A stretch of DNA of 64,000 bases from Aliitabrizicola sp041905595 (GCA_041905595.1 JAYRKT010000007.1:62001-126000); one strand, 5' to 3'; shown: positions 15,754 through 22,861, numbered from the stretch's first letter. The notes: generated by a model from the letters alone, not told the origin. Numbers and translations: made by a program.

Positions 15754-16476
15754 TCAGCGGTTGCGCCAACCCCGCCGGGCGGCTTCTGCATGGCCTTGGG
15801 AGTCGCCAAACCATCCCCCTTGACCCCGGTCACGACCGCCACGATCGTCATCGTCGTATCCGCCGCGGCCACCGCGCGAGGACCGCCGATCATCGTCGTA
15901 GTCGCCGCCGCGCGAGGACCCCATCGAGCGGCCGCCACGGTCGCCGTCACGGTTGTCCCAGCCGCGGCGCGATGCCTCCGAATGGCCTTCCGGATCACCG
16001 AACCAGCCGCCTTGCCCATGGTCCCGGCCGGACGAGCGGTCATCATCATACCCGCCCCGTGACCGCGAAGAGCGACGGTCGTCGTCGTACTGATACGAGC
16101 GGCCACCACGATCGTCTTCGTCGCGCCGGCGCTCCCAGCCAAGACGAGCGGCTTCGGCATGTCCGCGCGAGTCGCCATGCCAGCCACGACCATCATCGTC
16201 GTCGTCATAGCGGGACGACGACCGACCAGAGCGGTTGTCATCGTCGTAGCGTGACCCGCGCCGTTCGTCATCGCCATAACGGGACGCAGAGGAAGAGCGC
16301 GACCCACCGGAGCGACCGCCCCGGTCATCATCGCTCATGAATCGACCGAAACGGTCGCGTTCGGGCTCGTTCCGTGAGGAGCGGCCCCCGCCCGACCGGC
16401 CACCGCGATCATCGTCGTCGTCGCTAACGAAACGGCCGTATTCATCGCGATCACGGTAATTCGAATTCCTGTTCAT
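15754..16476 (-). CDS. Low-complexity RDG-rich protein with three KGG-like motifs
   Basis: 240 residues of Arg/Asp/Gly/Ser repeats (DDDRGG, RYDDD) with three spaced copies of a conserved motif: GWHGDSRGHAEAARLGW, GWFGDPEGHSEASRRGW and, at the C-terminus, GWFGDSQGHAEAARRGW. These match the KGG/YciG-type stress-induced repeat. An N-terminal DEYGRF / DRFGRF motif is also repeated. The protein is probably intrinsically disordered and highly charged, perhaps a desiccation or nucleic-acid-binding protein (inference). GGAG precedes the ATG. No EcfG-type promoter was found before it. Confidence 0.75.
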   Translation of the reverse strand: MNRNSNYRDRDEYGRFVSDDDDDRGGRSGGGRSSRNEPERDRFGRFMSDDDRGGRSGGSRSSSASRYGDDERRGSRYDDDNRSGRSSSRYDDDDDGRGWHGDSRGHAEAARLGWERRRDEDDRGGRSYQYDDDRRSSRSRGGYDDDRSSGRDHGQGGWFGDPEGHSEASRRGWDNRDGDRGGRSMGSSRGGDYDDDRRSSRGGRGGYDDDDRGGRDRGQGGWFGDSQGHAEAARRGWRNR

Positions 16477-16601
16477 GTTTCTCTCCTAAATGACGTTCAT
16501 AGGACAAATACGGAAGCGGGCTTTGGCTCGTCGCCGACGTTGTCCCGGCTCCTCCACGCCAGCCCGGCAGCTTACGCCGGGTTCCAGCGCTGCTGCGTTG
16601 G

Positions 16602-17402
16602 TCAGCTTTTCTTGCCGGAGGTGTCGTTCTGTTTGTTGTCCGACGTGGAGCCACCGACGCGACCCGCGGCAGTTCCCAGAGAAGACGACTGCTCGGACCC
16701 GGTCTGGTTGCGATTGGCCCGCCACTGCTCGAACTCGCTGTCGAACTTCTTCTGGCGCTCAGCATTGAAGGCCGCGAACTCATCGTCGTGCGATCGCATC
16801 TGGCGTTGCCGCCAATCACTGTAGTGGGGGTCGTGCGCGTGGCTGCCGCCGCTCTCTCCGCCCTTTCCCGCCTGGAAACCGAAGGCACCACCCATGCCGC
16901 TGCCGTAGTTCTGCTGTCCGGCCTCGCTCATGCCGCCGCGACCTTGGGAACCGTATTGACCCGACCCATAGCCGCCAGCGCCGCCACCGCGATACGCGCC
17001 TTCGCCGAAACCGCCCTCGCCATAGCCGCCGCTGTCATATCCTCCGGCACCGTAACCGCCAGAACCACCGCTGCCGTAGCCGGATCCGCCAGTGCGGGAT
17101 TGATCGCCGCTACTATAGCCGCCAAAGCGGTCGCGGCGCATGCCGCCTTGTCCATAACCGCCGCGCTGATAGTCGCTGTCCTCACCGTAACTGCCTGACC
17201 CGTAACCGCTCGAGGACCCGCCCCACTGCTCGCCGCGGCGCGAGCCGCCCGAGGAGTCATCCTGAAAACGCGAGCGGCGGCTGCCACCTTCGTCGTCGTC
17301 CCAGTTTCCACGGGACTGGCCGCGATCGTCAGGGCGCGACCCGCGCTCCCGATCGCCGAAGCGGCTGCCGCCTCGGTCGTCGTAGTCGTATTTCTGTGCC
17401 AT
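16602..17402 (-). CDS. Gly/Ser/Tyr-rich low-complexity protein
   Basis: 266 residues. The N-terminal 60 residues are Arg/Asp rich (DDRGGSRFGDRERGS), the middle 130 are Gly-Tyr-Ser repeats (SGGYGAGGYDSGGYGEGGFG), and the C-terminus has an ordered segment, DPHYSDWRQRQMRSHDDEF followed by AAFNAERQKKFDSEFEQWR, predicted helical. The Gly/Tyr/Arg composition resembles phase-separating proteins, which is inference. AGAG precedes the ATG. An EcfG-type promoter lies 70 bp upstream, so it probably belongs to the stress regulon. Confidence 0.75.
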   Translation of the reverse strand: MAQKYDYDDRGGSRFGDRERGSRPDDRGQSRGNWDDDEGGSRRSRFQDDSSGGSRRGEQWGGSSSGYGSGSYGEDSDYQRGGYGQGGMRRDRFGGYSSGDQSRTGGSGYGSGGSGGYGAGGYDSGGYGEGGFGEGAYRGGGAGGYGSGQYGSQGRGGMSEAGQQNYGSGMGGAFGFQAGKGGESGGSHAHDPHYSDWRQRQMRSHDDEFAAFNAERQKKFDSEFEQWRANRNQTGSEQSSSLGTAAGRVGGSTSDNKQNDTSGKKS

Positions 17403-17472
17403 GGTTCTCTCCAGGTTTCTCAGCAGCGAAAACGTGTCAACGAAAGGTCGACCTCGCTTTCGGAGTGTCTAG

Positions 17473-17497
17473 AACCGGAGGTTGGGGGAATTGTTCC
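17473..17497 (-). promoter_or_regulatory. EcfG-type promoter for the Gly-rich protein gene
   Basis: Minus-strand GGAAC (17497-17493), 16-base spacer, GGTT (17476-17473), about 70 bp upstream of the start at 17402. Confidence 0.6.
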
Positions 17498-17520
17498 CGG
17501 GCGCTGGCGCGTATGCCGCA

Positions 17521-17742
17521 TCAGGCCGTGGGATGCGAACCGCCTGCAACGGGAGAGATACGCGGCCGATCCTCGGCCTGCGCGCGGTTCTCCTTGTCCG
17601 ACAGCGCTTGACCCAGATCCTCGGCAAGTCGGGTTAACCGCTCCGGAATGGCGTCCCCGCCGATTTTCCGAAGCTCTTCGGTCAACGCAGCGCGGATCGG
17701 ATCGAGCGCATCTTGGGGTCTGGTCATTGTTCCGCGCTTCAT
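17521..17742 (-). CDS. Small NepR-like protein
   Basis: 73 residues (MKRGTMTRPQDALDPIRAAL..). The core LTEELRKIGGDAIPERLTRLAEDLGQ (shown in two parts: helix LTEELRKIGGD, then AIPERLTRLAEDLGQ) resembles the IPEHLKLLLDQLKQ core of the NepR encoded at 9723. The start at 17742 has GGAG seven bases upstream; 17727 is an alternative. The gene lies about 1.1 kb from the second ecfG, on the opposite strand. A role as a second anti-sigma factor is inference from this short similarity. Confidence 0.5.
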   Translation of the reverse strand: MKRGTMTRPQDALDPIRAALTEELRKIGGDAIPERLTRLAEDLGQALSDKENRAQAEDRPRISPVAGGSHPTA

Positions 17743-17821
17743 GTGGTAGCTCCGTCTGTGTCTACCACAGGACGGCAGCAATTGATACGGGGCTACCGTC
17801 CCTGTGACGTTCAACGTTCTG

Positions 17822-17992
17822 TCAAGAGCCACGGTTATTGGACTGAGAGATCAGTTTCTCCCTCAGCTTTCTCAGCTGCTCTTGCAGGTGCTCGTCCTGA
17901 CTGGGCGACGGCGGGGTGGGGTGGTAGATGGATCGCAATTCCTTAAGCAGGAATGTGCTGACCAGCGCCTTGTCCTGGGTCACGGTTTTCAT
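17822..17992 (-). CDS. Small helical hypothetical protein
   Basis: 56 residues (MKTVTQDKALVSTFLLKELR..), mostly two helices: LVSTFLLKELRSIY and DEHLQEQLRKLREKLISQ, joined by a Pro/Ser linker. The layout and the LRSIY..EHL..QLRKL pattern weakly recall NepR (LKRIY..EHLKLLLDQLKQK), but the signature Pro before the second helix is not aligned. GGAAGG directly abuts the ATG at 17992, so GTG at 17983 is a real alternative start. It precedes the NepR-like ORF on the same strand by 79 bp. Confidence 0.45.
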   Translation of the reverse strand: MKTVTQDKALVSTFLLKELRSIYHPTPPSPSQDEHLQEQLRKLREKLISQSNNRGS

Positions 17993-18151
17993 CCTTCCGA
18001 TGCTCGATGGTGGAGGCAAACTCCGCCCGGGCCCCAAATGTTGCGTGGCGTTCGATCACGTAAGGCTGACGACCGCATCTGTTGCGTCTGTGCAACTCAG
18101 TCTCGCCCCCGGATTGTGGGCCTTTGAGCAGGTGCAAACGCCGAAACTGCA

Positions 18152-18176
18152 GGAACAACCACGTCCGCAAGGGGTT
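18152..18176 (+). promoter_or_regulatory. EcfG-type promoter for the DUF892 gene
   Basis: GGAAC (18152-18156), 16-base spacer, GGTT (18173-18176), 54 bp upstream of the ATG at 18230. Confidence 0.65.
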
Positions 18177-18229
18177 AAGGCGCTGTGCTTTGTGCAGAGC
18201 GGCACGAACCGGAACAATGGAGTGACACG

Positions 18230-18727
18230 ATGAAAGATCCGACCCTTCAAGGACTGTTCTATGAAGCCCTCAAGGACATCTACTATGCCGAGCGCAAGAT
18301 TGTACGGACGCTCCCGAAAATGGCCCGGGCGGCCCAGTCGCCGGACCTGAAGGCTGCTTTCGAAAAGCACCTTTCGGAAACCGAGGGCCACGTCGAACGC
18401 CTGCAGCAGGTGTTCGAGATCCTGGGCAAGCGGGCACAATCGAAAACCTGCCCGGCGATCGACGGCATTGTCGAGGAAGGCGAAGAGGTGATCGAAACTT
18501 TCAAGGGCAAACCCGCCCTCGATGCTGGTCTCGTCGCCGCGGCCCAGGCTGTCGAGCACTACGAGATTGCTCGATATGGCACGCTGAAGTCATGGGCTGT
18601 CGCTCTTGGCATGAAGGACGTGGCGCAACTCCTCGACATGACGCTGTCGGAGGAAGATGCGACCGACAAGACGCTGACCGAACTGGCGGAAGGATCGGTC
18701 AACGAGGCCGCCGTTGAAGCTGCGTGA
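18230..18727 (+). CDS. DUF892 / YciE-like ferritin-fold stress protein
   Basis: 165 residues, a four-helix ferritin-like protein of the YciE/DUF892 family: LFYEALKDIYYAERKIVRTLPKM (in part), then EKHLSETEGHVERLQQVFE and AAAQAVEHYEIARYGTLKSWA. The repeated Glu and His (ExxxH, EHYE) could bind a di-metal centre. Family members are stress-induced and function is unproven. GGAG precedes the ATG. An EcfG-type promoter is 54 bp upstream and the second ecfG gene follows 136 bp later. Confidence 0.88.
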   Translation: MKDPTLQGLFYEALKDIYYAERKIVRTLPKMARAAQSPDLKAAFEKHLSETEGHVERLQQVFEILGKRAQSKTCPAIDGIVEEGEEVIETFKGKPALDAGLVAAAQAVEHYEIARYGTLKSWAVALGMKDVAQLLDMTLSEEDATDKTLTELAEGSVNEAAVEAA

Positions 18728-18830
18728 GGCCAGAACCTCTGACGTGAATGGGGCGGAATCAGTTCCGCCCCTTTTCATTCCAGAGCCGGCGGAAGCGCGC
18801 TTACAACGCTCGCTCGCCACCAAATTGGGC

Positions 18831-18855
18831 GGAACCGTTAAAGAACGGGATCGTT
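18831..18855 (+). promoter_or_regulatory. EcfG-type promoter for the second ecfG gene
   Basis: GGAAC (18831-18835), 16-base spacer, CGTT (18852-18855): a perfect consensus ending 8 bp before the ATG at 18864. The transcript would therefore have almost no leader if this start is right. Confidence 0.7.
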
Positions 18856-18863
18856 TGGACTCC

Positions 18864-19376
18864 ATGCAGCAACGACAAGACACACGGGACGAGGTCCTGG
18901 AGCTTATTCCCAGATTGCGGGCCTATGCCCGCGCTCTGACCCGCGATGTGAACGATGCCGACGACCTTGTTCAGGAAACGCTGATGAAGGCGCTATCGAG
19001 TATCGACAGCTACGAACGCGGAACGAAGCTGCGCGCCTGGCTGTTCACGATCATGCGCAATTCCTTTTATACCAACGTGCGCAAACGCGCTCGAGAAACG
19101 ACAGGCGTCGAGGATTGCGTGTCATCCTGGCTGACCACGACCCCCGACCACGACCGGGTCATGCAGGCCAAAGAGGTGATGGCAGCGATTGCAGATCTGC
19201 CGACCCACTATCGCGAGGCTCTGATCCTCGTGGTGATGCTGGGGCAAAGCTACCAGGAGGTCGCAGAGATCTGCGGGATCGGCATGGGCACGGTGAAAAG
19301 CCGGGTCAATCGCGGACGGCGGCTGGTCATGGACAGGATCGGGCACGATGCCCTCGAAGGCATGGGGACGCGGTAG
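18864..19376 (+). CDS. Second EcfG-type ECF sigma factor
   Basis: 170 residues, complete ECF sigma factor similar to the EcfG at 9904: sigma2 (LTRDVNDADDLVQETLMKAL, WLFTIMRNSFYTNVRKRAR) and sigma4 (LPTHYREALILVVMLGQSYQEVAEICGIGMGTVKSR). It has no adjacent canonical nepR in the same operon, but a NepR-like ORF lies upstream on the other strand. The perfect EcfG-type promoter suggests control by the first EcfG or by itself. Multiple EcfG paralogues are known in rhizobia and methylobacteria. ATG at 18864 is preferred over the longer frame from 18714, which would run through the promoter. Confidence 0.88.
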   Translation: MQQRQDTRDEVLELIPRLRAYARALTRDVNDADDLVQETLMKALSSIDSYERGTKLRAWLFTIMRNSFYTNVRKRARETTGVEDCVSSWLTTTPDHDRVMQAKEVMAAIADLPTHYREALILVVMLGQSYQEVAEICGIGMGTVKSRVNRGRRLVMDRIGHDALEGMGTR

Positions 19377-19380
19377 GCCA

Positions 19381-19405
19381 GGAACATTTCTGTCGGTTTG
19401 CGGTT
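19381..19405 (+). promoter_or_regulatory. EcfG-type promoter for the Pro-rich membrane protein gene
   Basis: GGAAC (19381-19385), 16-base spacer, GGTT (19402-19405), 32 bp upstream of the ATG at 19438 and directly after the second ecfG stop. Confidence 0.65.
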
Positions 19406-19437
19406 CGTGCTCGATCAACCAGCAGAGGCGAGGACCC

Positions 19438-19713
19438 ATGACCGACCCGCATACGAAAATCGAGAAGCAGGTCCGCCGGCACATTGGGCCACTCGTTGGA
19501 ATGGCGGTAGTGGTAGTTTTCGCGGTGGGGCTGATCGTCTACTGGATGTTCGAAGAAGTCGGCAACGCATCGAACCCGAGAGGTGACGCTCCGGCTGAGC
19601 AGCCCGGCGATGTGGGCGCCGCCGACAAGGGGTCGCTTCCCTCATCCACCGACCAGCTGGCGCCTCCGGCGACCGAGGCGCCAAAGCCCGCGCCGGCTCC
19701 GGCTAACCCCTGA
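19438..19713 (+). CDS. Small membrane-anchored Pro/Ala-rich protein
   Basis: 91 residues: a short basic N-terminus, one transmembrane helix (IGPLVGMAVVVVFAVGLIVY, about residues 16-35) and a disordered Pro/Ala/Asp-rich tail (PPATEAPKPAPAPANP) probably in the periplasm. No enzymatic motif. AGGCGAGGA precedes the ATG. It has its own EcfG-type promoter in the 61 bp after ecfG. Function unknown. Confidence 0.65.
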   Translation: MTDPHTKIEKQVRRHIGPLVGMAVVVVFAVGLIVYWMFEEVGNASNPRGDAPAEQPGDVGAADKGSLPSSTDQLAPPATEAPKPAPAPANP

Positions 19714-19884
19714 CAAATGCGACTAGACGCCGGACGAGGGGCAAGCCCCGGCTGGGTCGACGACCCGGCAGCTCGGAACGGCCCCGCTGTGCGTCAACTG
19801 GCCGATATGTGTGTGCGAAGGGGAATGCGCTTCTGAATTGTTGTCAATTCAGATATAATGAACTTGTCAGGACTGCGATTGGGC

Positions 19885-19910
19885 GGAACCCGCGTTAATG
19901 TTTCGAGGTT
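19885..19910 (+). promoter_or_regulatory. EcfG-type promoter at the start of the second histidine kinase gene
   Basis: GGAAC (19885-19889), 17-base spacer, GGTT (19907-19910). The -10 element lies downstream of an in-frame ATG at 19898, so if the promoter is used, translation must begin later (GTG at 19916). Confidence 0.5.
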
Positions 19911-19915
19911 CTAAC

Positions 19916-21463
19916 GTGGGCAACGAAGAGAAGGCTGGCTCGCCGAGCCATCGCTCCGGCGGGACCATTCAAGTCATCAGAGCGACCTGGCTGGTCTTCA
20001 TTCTCTCCATCTTTGGACTTTCGGCGATCTTCGTCTATTCGCAGTATCGCGCAGCGAATTCGCGCGCTTCCACCGACGCCTACCGGACCGCGCATGTGGT
20101 GGCCACACAGTATTACTGGGTCTTGCAGGCTTCGGCACAGGCGCTTCAACGCATTGAAGACGCCATAGGCGATCCGGCCAAAGCAAATATTGACGATATC
20201 GCTGACATTTCCGTCGCGGTTCAGGATCTGCCCAGTGGATCCCATTATTCTGTCTATAGCGCCGATGGCGAGCTTCGGTATTCCTCTTTGCCCGGCGCAC
20301 CGGTCACGAATGTGAAGGATCGACCCTATTTCAAGGATGTCGAACGCGGACAGGAACTCACGATTTCTCCGCAGGTGACGGATCGCCAGTCGGGTCAGAG
20401 AGTATTCATCGTAGCGCGGCGGCTGAACCGGGGCTCGGTCTTTCTGGGCGCGGCGACCATTGCAATTCCGCAGGACTCTCTTTCGCAGCTGTCCGCTGCT
20501 CTTGGCTTCACCGACATGAGCACGATCAGCCTGGTGCGGGCAGACGGAATGCTGATCGTCCGATCGCTTGCGATCGAACCGATGGATTTGTCAGGCAGTG
20601 CCCTTTTTGACGAACTGAAGCGATCAAAGTACGGCGTCTACGACACCATTTCGCCAGCTGACAATGTCCGCAGGGTGGTCGGTTACTGGACGATAGATGA
20701 CTGGCCGGTCATCGCGGTAGCCGGCGTCAGCCACATCTCGGCATACAAGCTGCTGTTCCGCTCTTGGCTTTATGGATCGCTCTTTCTGGCGCCGATGGCC
20801 CTTCTTGTCTGGTTCCTTTTGCGACGTGTCGACAACATGGTGAAACGCGAGGAGCTGCAGAACCAGCTGCTTGCAAAGGCGCACGACCGAGCGAACTACC
20901 TGCTTCGAGAGATCCACCACCGCGTCAAGAACAACCTTCAGACCGTGATTTCACTCATCCGTCTGGAAGGTATCTCCGACGAAGCGAAGGGGCACCTGAC
21001 CTCGCGAATTGCGACGATGGTTGAGGTTCATGAGGAGATGTACGGATCCGACCAATTCGAGTCGGTCAACCTGCAGACCTATCTCGGCCGACTGGTCGAG
21101 CGGATCGCGGCGGGACAACAGCGACAGGTCAGGATGGATGTCGATATCGCACCGATCGAAGTCCCGGGCGACAGGGCCATGCTGCTTGGCCTTCTGGTCA
21201 ATGAATTGACGACAAACGCCTACAAGCACGCTTACGCGACGGTCGCTGACCCGCAATTGACCGTTCGCCTGCACACGATTGACGAGGGTCGCTTGCGCCT
21301 TGAAGTATCGGATAATGGCCCCGGCTATGACACCGAATGCGGCAGCAACATGGGCAAGAGGTTGATCGCCGCATTCGCAAGCCAGCTTGGCGGAACCCTG
21401 GCATCGACAACCGATGGGGGCTTTGCAGTCCTTATCGATTTCCCGCTGAACTACGAGCGCTGA
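19916..21463 (+). CDS. HisKA_2-type sensor histidine kinase (second copy)
   Basis: About 515 residues: membrane helix (TWLVFILSIFGLSAIFVYS), a periplasmic Cache-like (CHASE4/dCache type) sensor of about 230 residues (FKDVERGQELTISPQVTDRQ), a second helix (LYGSLFLAPMALLVWFLL), then the HisKA_2 box YLLREIHHRVKNNLQTVISL and a HATPase_c domain (LLVNELTTNAYKHA, DNGPGYD). Probably a second input kinase for PhyR. A GTG start at 19916 has GAGG seven bases upstream and fits the promoter; ATG at 19898 is the alternative and adds six residues. Confidence 0.82.
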   Translation: MGNEEKAGSPSHRSGGTIQVIRATWLVFILSIFGLSAIFVYSQYRAANSRASTDAYRTAHVVATQYYWVLQASAQALQRIEDAIGDPAKANIDDIADISVAVQDLPSGSHYSVYSADGELRYSSLPGAPVTNVKDRPYFKDVERGQELTISPQVTDRQSGQRVFIVARRLNRGSVFLGAATIAIPQDSLSQLSAALGFTDMSTISLVRADGMLIVRSLAIEPMDLSGSALFDELKRSKYGVYDTISPADNVRRVVGYWTIDDWPVIAVAGVSHISAYKLLFRSWLYGSLFLAPMALLVWFLLRRVDNMVKREELQNQLLAKAHDRANYLLREIHHRVKNNLQTVISLIRLEGISDEAKGHLTSRIATMVEVHEEMYGSDQFESVNLQTYLGRLVERIAAGQQRQVRMDVDIAPIEVPGDRAMLLGLLVNELTTNAYKHAYATVADPQLTVRLHTIDEGRLRLEVSDNGPGYDTECGSNMGKRLIAAFASQLGGTLASTTDGGFAVLIDFPLNYER

Positions 21464-21481
21464 ACAGAAAAGGGGCGATGC

Positions 21482-21499
21482 GGGCCGCGCCTGCGGCCC
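21482..21499. terminator. Possible hairpin between convergent genes
   Basis: 7-bp perfect GC stem (21482-21488 with 21493-21499) and 4-base loop between the kinase gene and the convergent Gln-rich gene. No T-run follows, so termination is uncertain. Confidence 0.35.
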
Positions 21500-21523
21500 A
21501 CATCCTGTATGCGCGTTCCAGCG

Positions 21524-21688
21524 TTACTTCTGCTTGTCGGTCTTCGAACCGTTGCCCTGCTGCGAGCTACCCTGGTTCTGCTTCGACTTGTCGTTGCCCT
21601 GCTGGGTCGAACGCTCACTGTCGCGCTGTTGCTGCTGACGGTCGTCAGCCTGACGCGAACCGCCTTGGGTCCCTTTGTTCTCGGCCAT
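21524..21688 (-). CDS. 54-residue Gln/Ser/Lys-rich hydrophilic protein
   Basis: A very hydrophilic small protein (MAENKGTQGGSRQADDRQQQ..) with no hydrophobic core, likely disordered, in the style of hydrophilin-like stress proteins; no domain is recognised. AGGAG is eight bases before the ATG at 21688. A minus-strand EcfG-type promoter (21764-21739) lies 51 bp upstream, supporting expression as part of the general stress response. Confidence 0.65.
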   Translation of the reverse strand: MAENKGTQGGSRQADDRQQQQRDSERSTQQGNDKSKQNQGSSQQGNGSKTDKQK

Positions 21689-21738
21689 GATGGTCTCCTG
21701 TTTCCAATAGGTCCACGGAGTCCGCAGACGGATTTGAG

Positions 21739-21764
21739 AACCCGGAAAGTCCGTCGTTTGTTCC
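21739..21764 (-). promoter_or_regulatory. EcfG-type promoter for the Gln-rich small gene
   Basis: Minus-strand GGAAC (21764-21760), 17-base spacer, GGTT (21742-21739). Confidence 0.6.
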
Positions 21765-21794
21765 CGGCTTTGTACCGGGGCTCGGCCCCCGGAC

Positions 21795-21819
21795 GGAACA
21801 TATCGACCCAATGCCTGTT
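21795..21819 (+). promoter_or_regulatory. EcfG-type promoter for the PRC-barrel gene
   Basis: GGAAC (21795-21799), 16-base spacer, TGTT (21816-21819), 57 bp upstream of the ATG at 21876. Confidence 0.6.
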
Positions 21820-21875
21820 CTATCTGCGCGCATGTCCAGTCGGATGTGCTCAGTCATTTCAGGAAAGGGAACCCA

Positions 21876-22682
21876 ATGAAGAAGCTGTTACTTTCTGCGG
21901 CCGTCGTAAGCTGTCTGGCCGTGCCGGCCAGCGCACAGAATGCGGGGCCGTTCTTCCAGCCGCAAGGCAACCAGTCCGAGATCCTCGCATCGGACCTTAT
22001 CGGAATGCGCGTCTACGCGACCGAAAACCAGGTCGACGGAACGAACATCAGCGGGACCCAGGCCGACTGGCAGGACATCGGCGAAGTGAATGACGTCGTC
22101 TTGTCTCGCGATGGCAAAGTCGATGCTGTCCTTGTCGACATCGGTGGCTTTCTCGGAATAGGTGAACGTCAGGTCGCGGTCCAGATGAACGCGCTCAAAC
22201 TCTTGTCGGACGATGCCACCGCTGACAACGGCAACGATTTCTTCCTGGTGCTGAACACCGATCGCGCCACGCTCGAAGGCGCGCCGGCCTATGGCACCAT
22301 GGGGCAAGATCAAGCCATCGATCCCACCACCACCAAGGACCAGCCGGCCGATGCTGCGGTCGCAACGCAGCAGGGCAAGGCACCGGATGGCTACGCATTG
22401 GTTCAGCCGGACGGGCTGAGTGTCGACAGTCTTCAGGCAGCCGAACTCTATGACAGCGCAAACAACCGTATCGGCGAGGTCTCTGACCTGATCGTGGATG
22501 CGGGCGGCAAGATCACGCAGGTCGTCGTCGATGTCGGCGGTTTCCTGGGTGTGGGTGAAAAGCGGGTGTCGCTGCCGATCAACGAAGTAAAAATCATGAA
22601 GGCTGCGGCCGACAACTCGCTGCGGGTCTACATCAATCAGACAGAGGACCAGCTCAAGGACATGCCCGCCTATTCCGGTTAA
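21876..22682 (+). CDS. Secreted protein with two PRC-barrel domains
   Basis: 268 residues. The signal peptide MKKLLLSAAVVSCLAVPASA is cleaved after ASA. Two PRC-barrel repeats follow: SEILASDLIGMRVYA..IGEVNDVVLSRDGKVDAVLVDIGGFLGIGE, and QAAELYDSANNRIGEVSDLIVDAGG ending VDVGGFLGVGEKRV (each quoted only in part). The shared VD(I/V)GGFLG(I/V)GE signature is typical. Role unknown; such periplasmic PRC proteins are frequent in alphaproteobacterial stress regulons. GGAAAGGGAACCC precedes the ATG, and an EcfG-type promoter is 57 bp upstream. Confidence 0.85.
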   Translation: MKKLLLSAAVVSCLAVPASAQNAGPFFQPQGNQSEILASDLIGMRVYATENQVDGTNISGTQADWQDIGEVNDVVLSRDGKVDAVLVDIGGFLGIGERQVAVQMNALKLLSDDATADNGNDFFLVLNTDRATLEGAPAYGTMGQDQAIDPTTTKDQPADAAVATQQGKAPDGYALVQPDGLSVDSLQAAELYDSANNRIGEVSDLIVDAGGKITQVVVDVGGFLGVGEKRVSLPINEVKIMKAAADNSLRVYINQTEDQLKDMPAYSG

Positions 22683-22714
22683 GGAGAGGGAGGCGAAATA
22701 GTTCTGCCTCTGTT

Positions 22715-22739
22715 GGAACGATTTCGCCGCGCCGGAGTT
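22715..22739 (+). promoter_or_regulatory. EcfG-type promoter before a putative small RNA
   Basis: GGAAC (22715-22719), 16-base spacer, AGTT (22736-22739). No ORF follows; an intrinsic terminator ends about 120 bp downstream. Confidence 0.5.
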
Positions 22740-22745
22740 AGGACT

Positions 22746-22861
22746 CACGATCGATCGCTGTTGCCGTATTTCCCTCGGTCGATCGAGGAGCATCTTCAGC
22801 CCCGCTCCTTACTGCGCCACCGGCCAACTTCTCCCCCGAACGAAGCCGGTGGCGCTTCTTT
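22746..22861 (+). ncRNA. Putative GSR-controlled small RNA
   Basis: Inferred transcript of about 115 nt between an EcfG-type -10 (22736-22739) and an intrinsic terminator. It contains no ATG and no ORF. It could fold into a 5' stem (TCGATCG at 22751-22757 with CGATCGA at 22780-22786), a single-stranded middle (about 22787-22813, including GAGGAGC) and the 3' terminator stem. That is the usual architecture of a trans-acting sRNA. A sigma-T-dependent sRNA (GsrN) is known in Caulobacter; no sequence relation to it is claimed. Confidence 0.45.
22814..22861 (+). terminator. Intrinsic terminator
   Basis: Perfect 11-bp GC-rich stem (22814-22824 with 22845-22855), 20-base loop, followed by TTCTTT. 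It could end the putative sRNA or read-through from the PRC-barrel gene. Confidence 0.75.

Noticed and set aside
15754..16476. DDD/RGG triplet-like repeats considered as a tandem DNA repeat or CRISPR-like array
   Set aside because: The repeats follow codon phase of one long ORF, vary in length and lack regular spacers.
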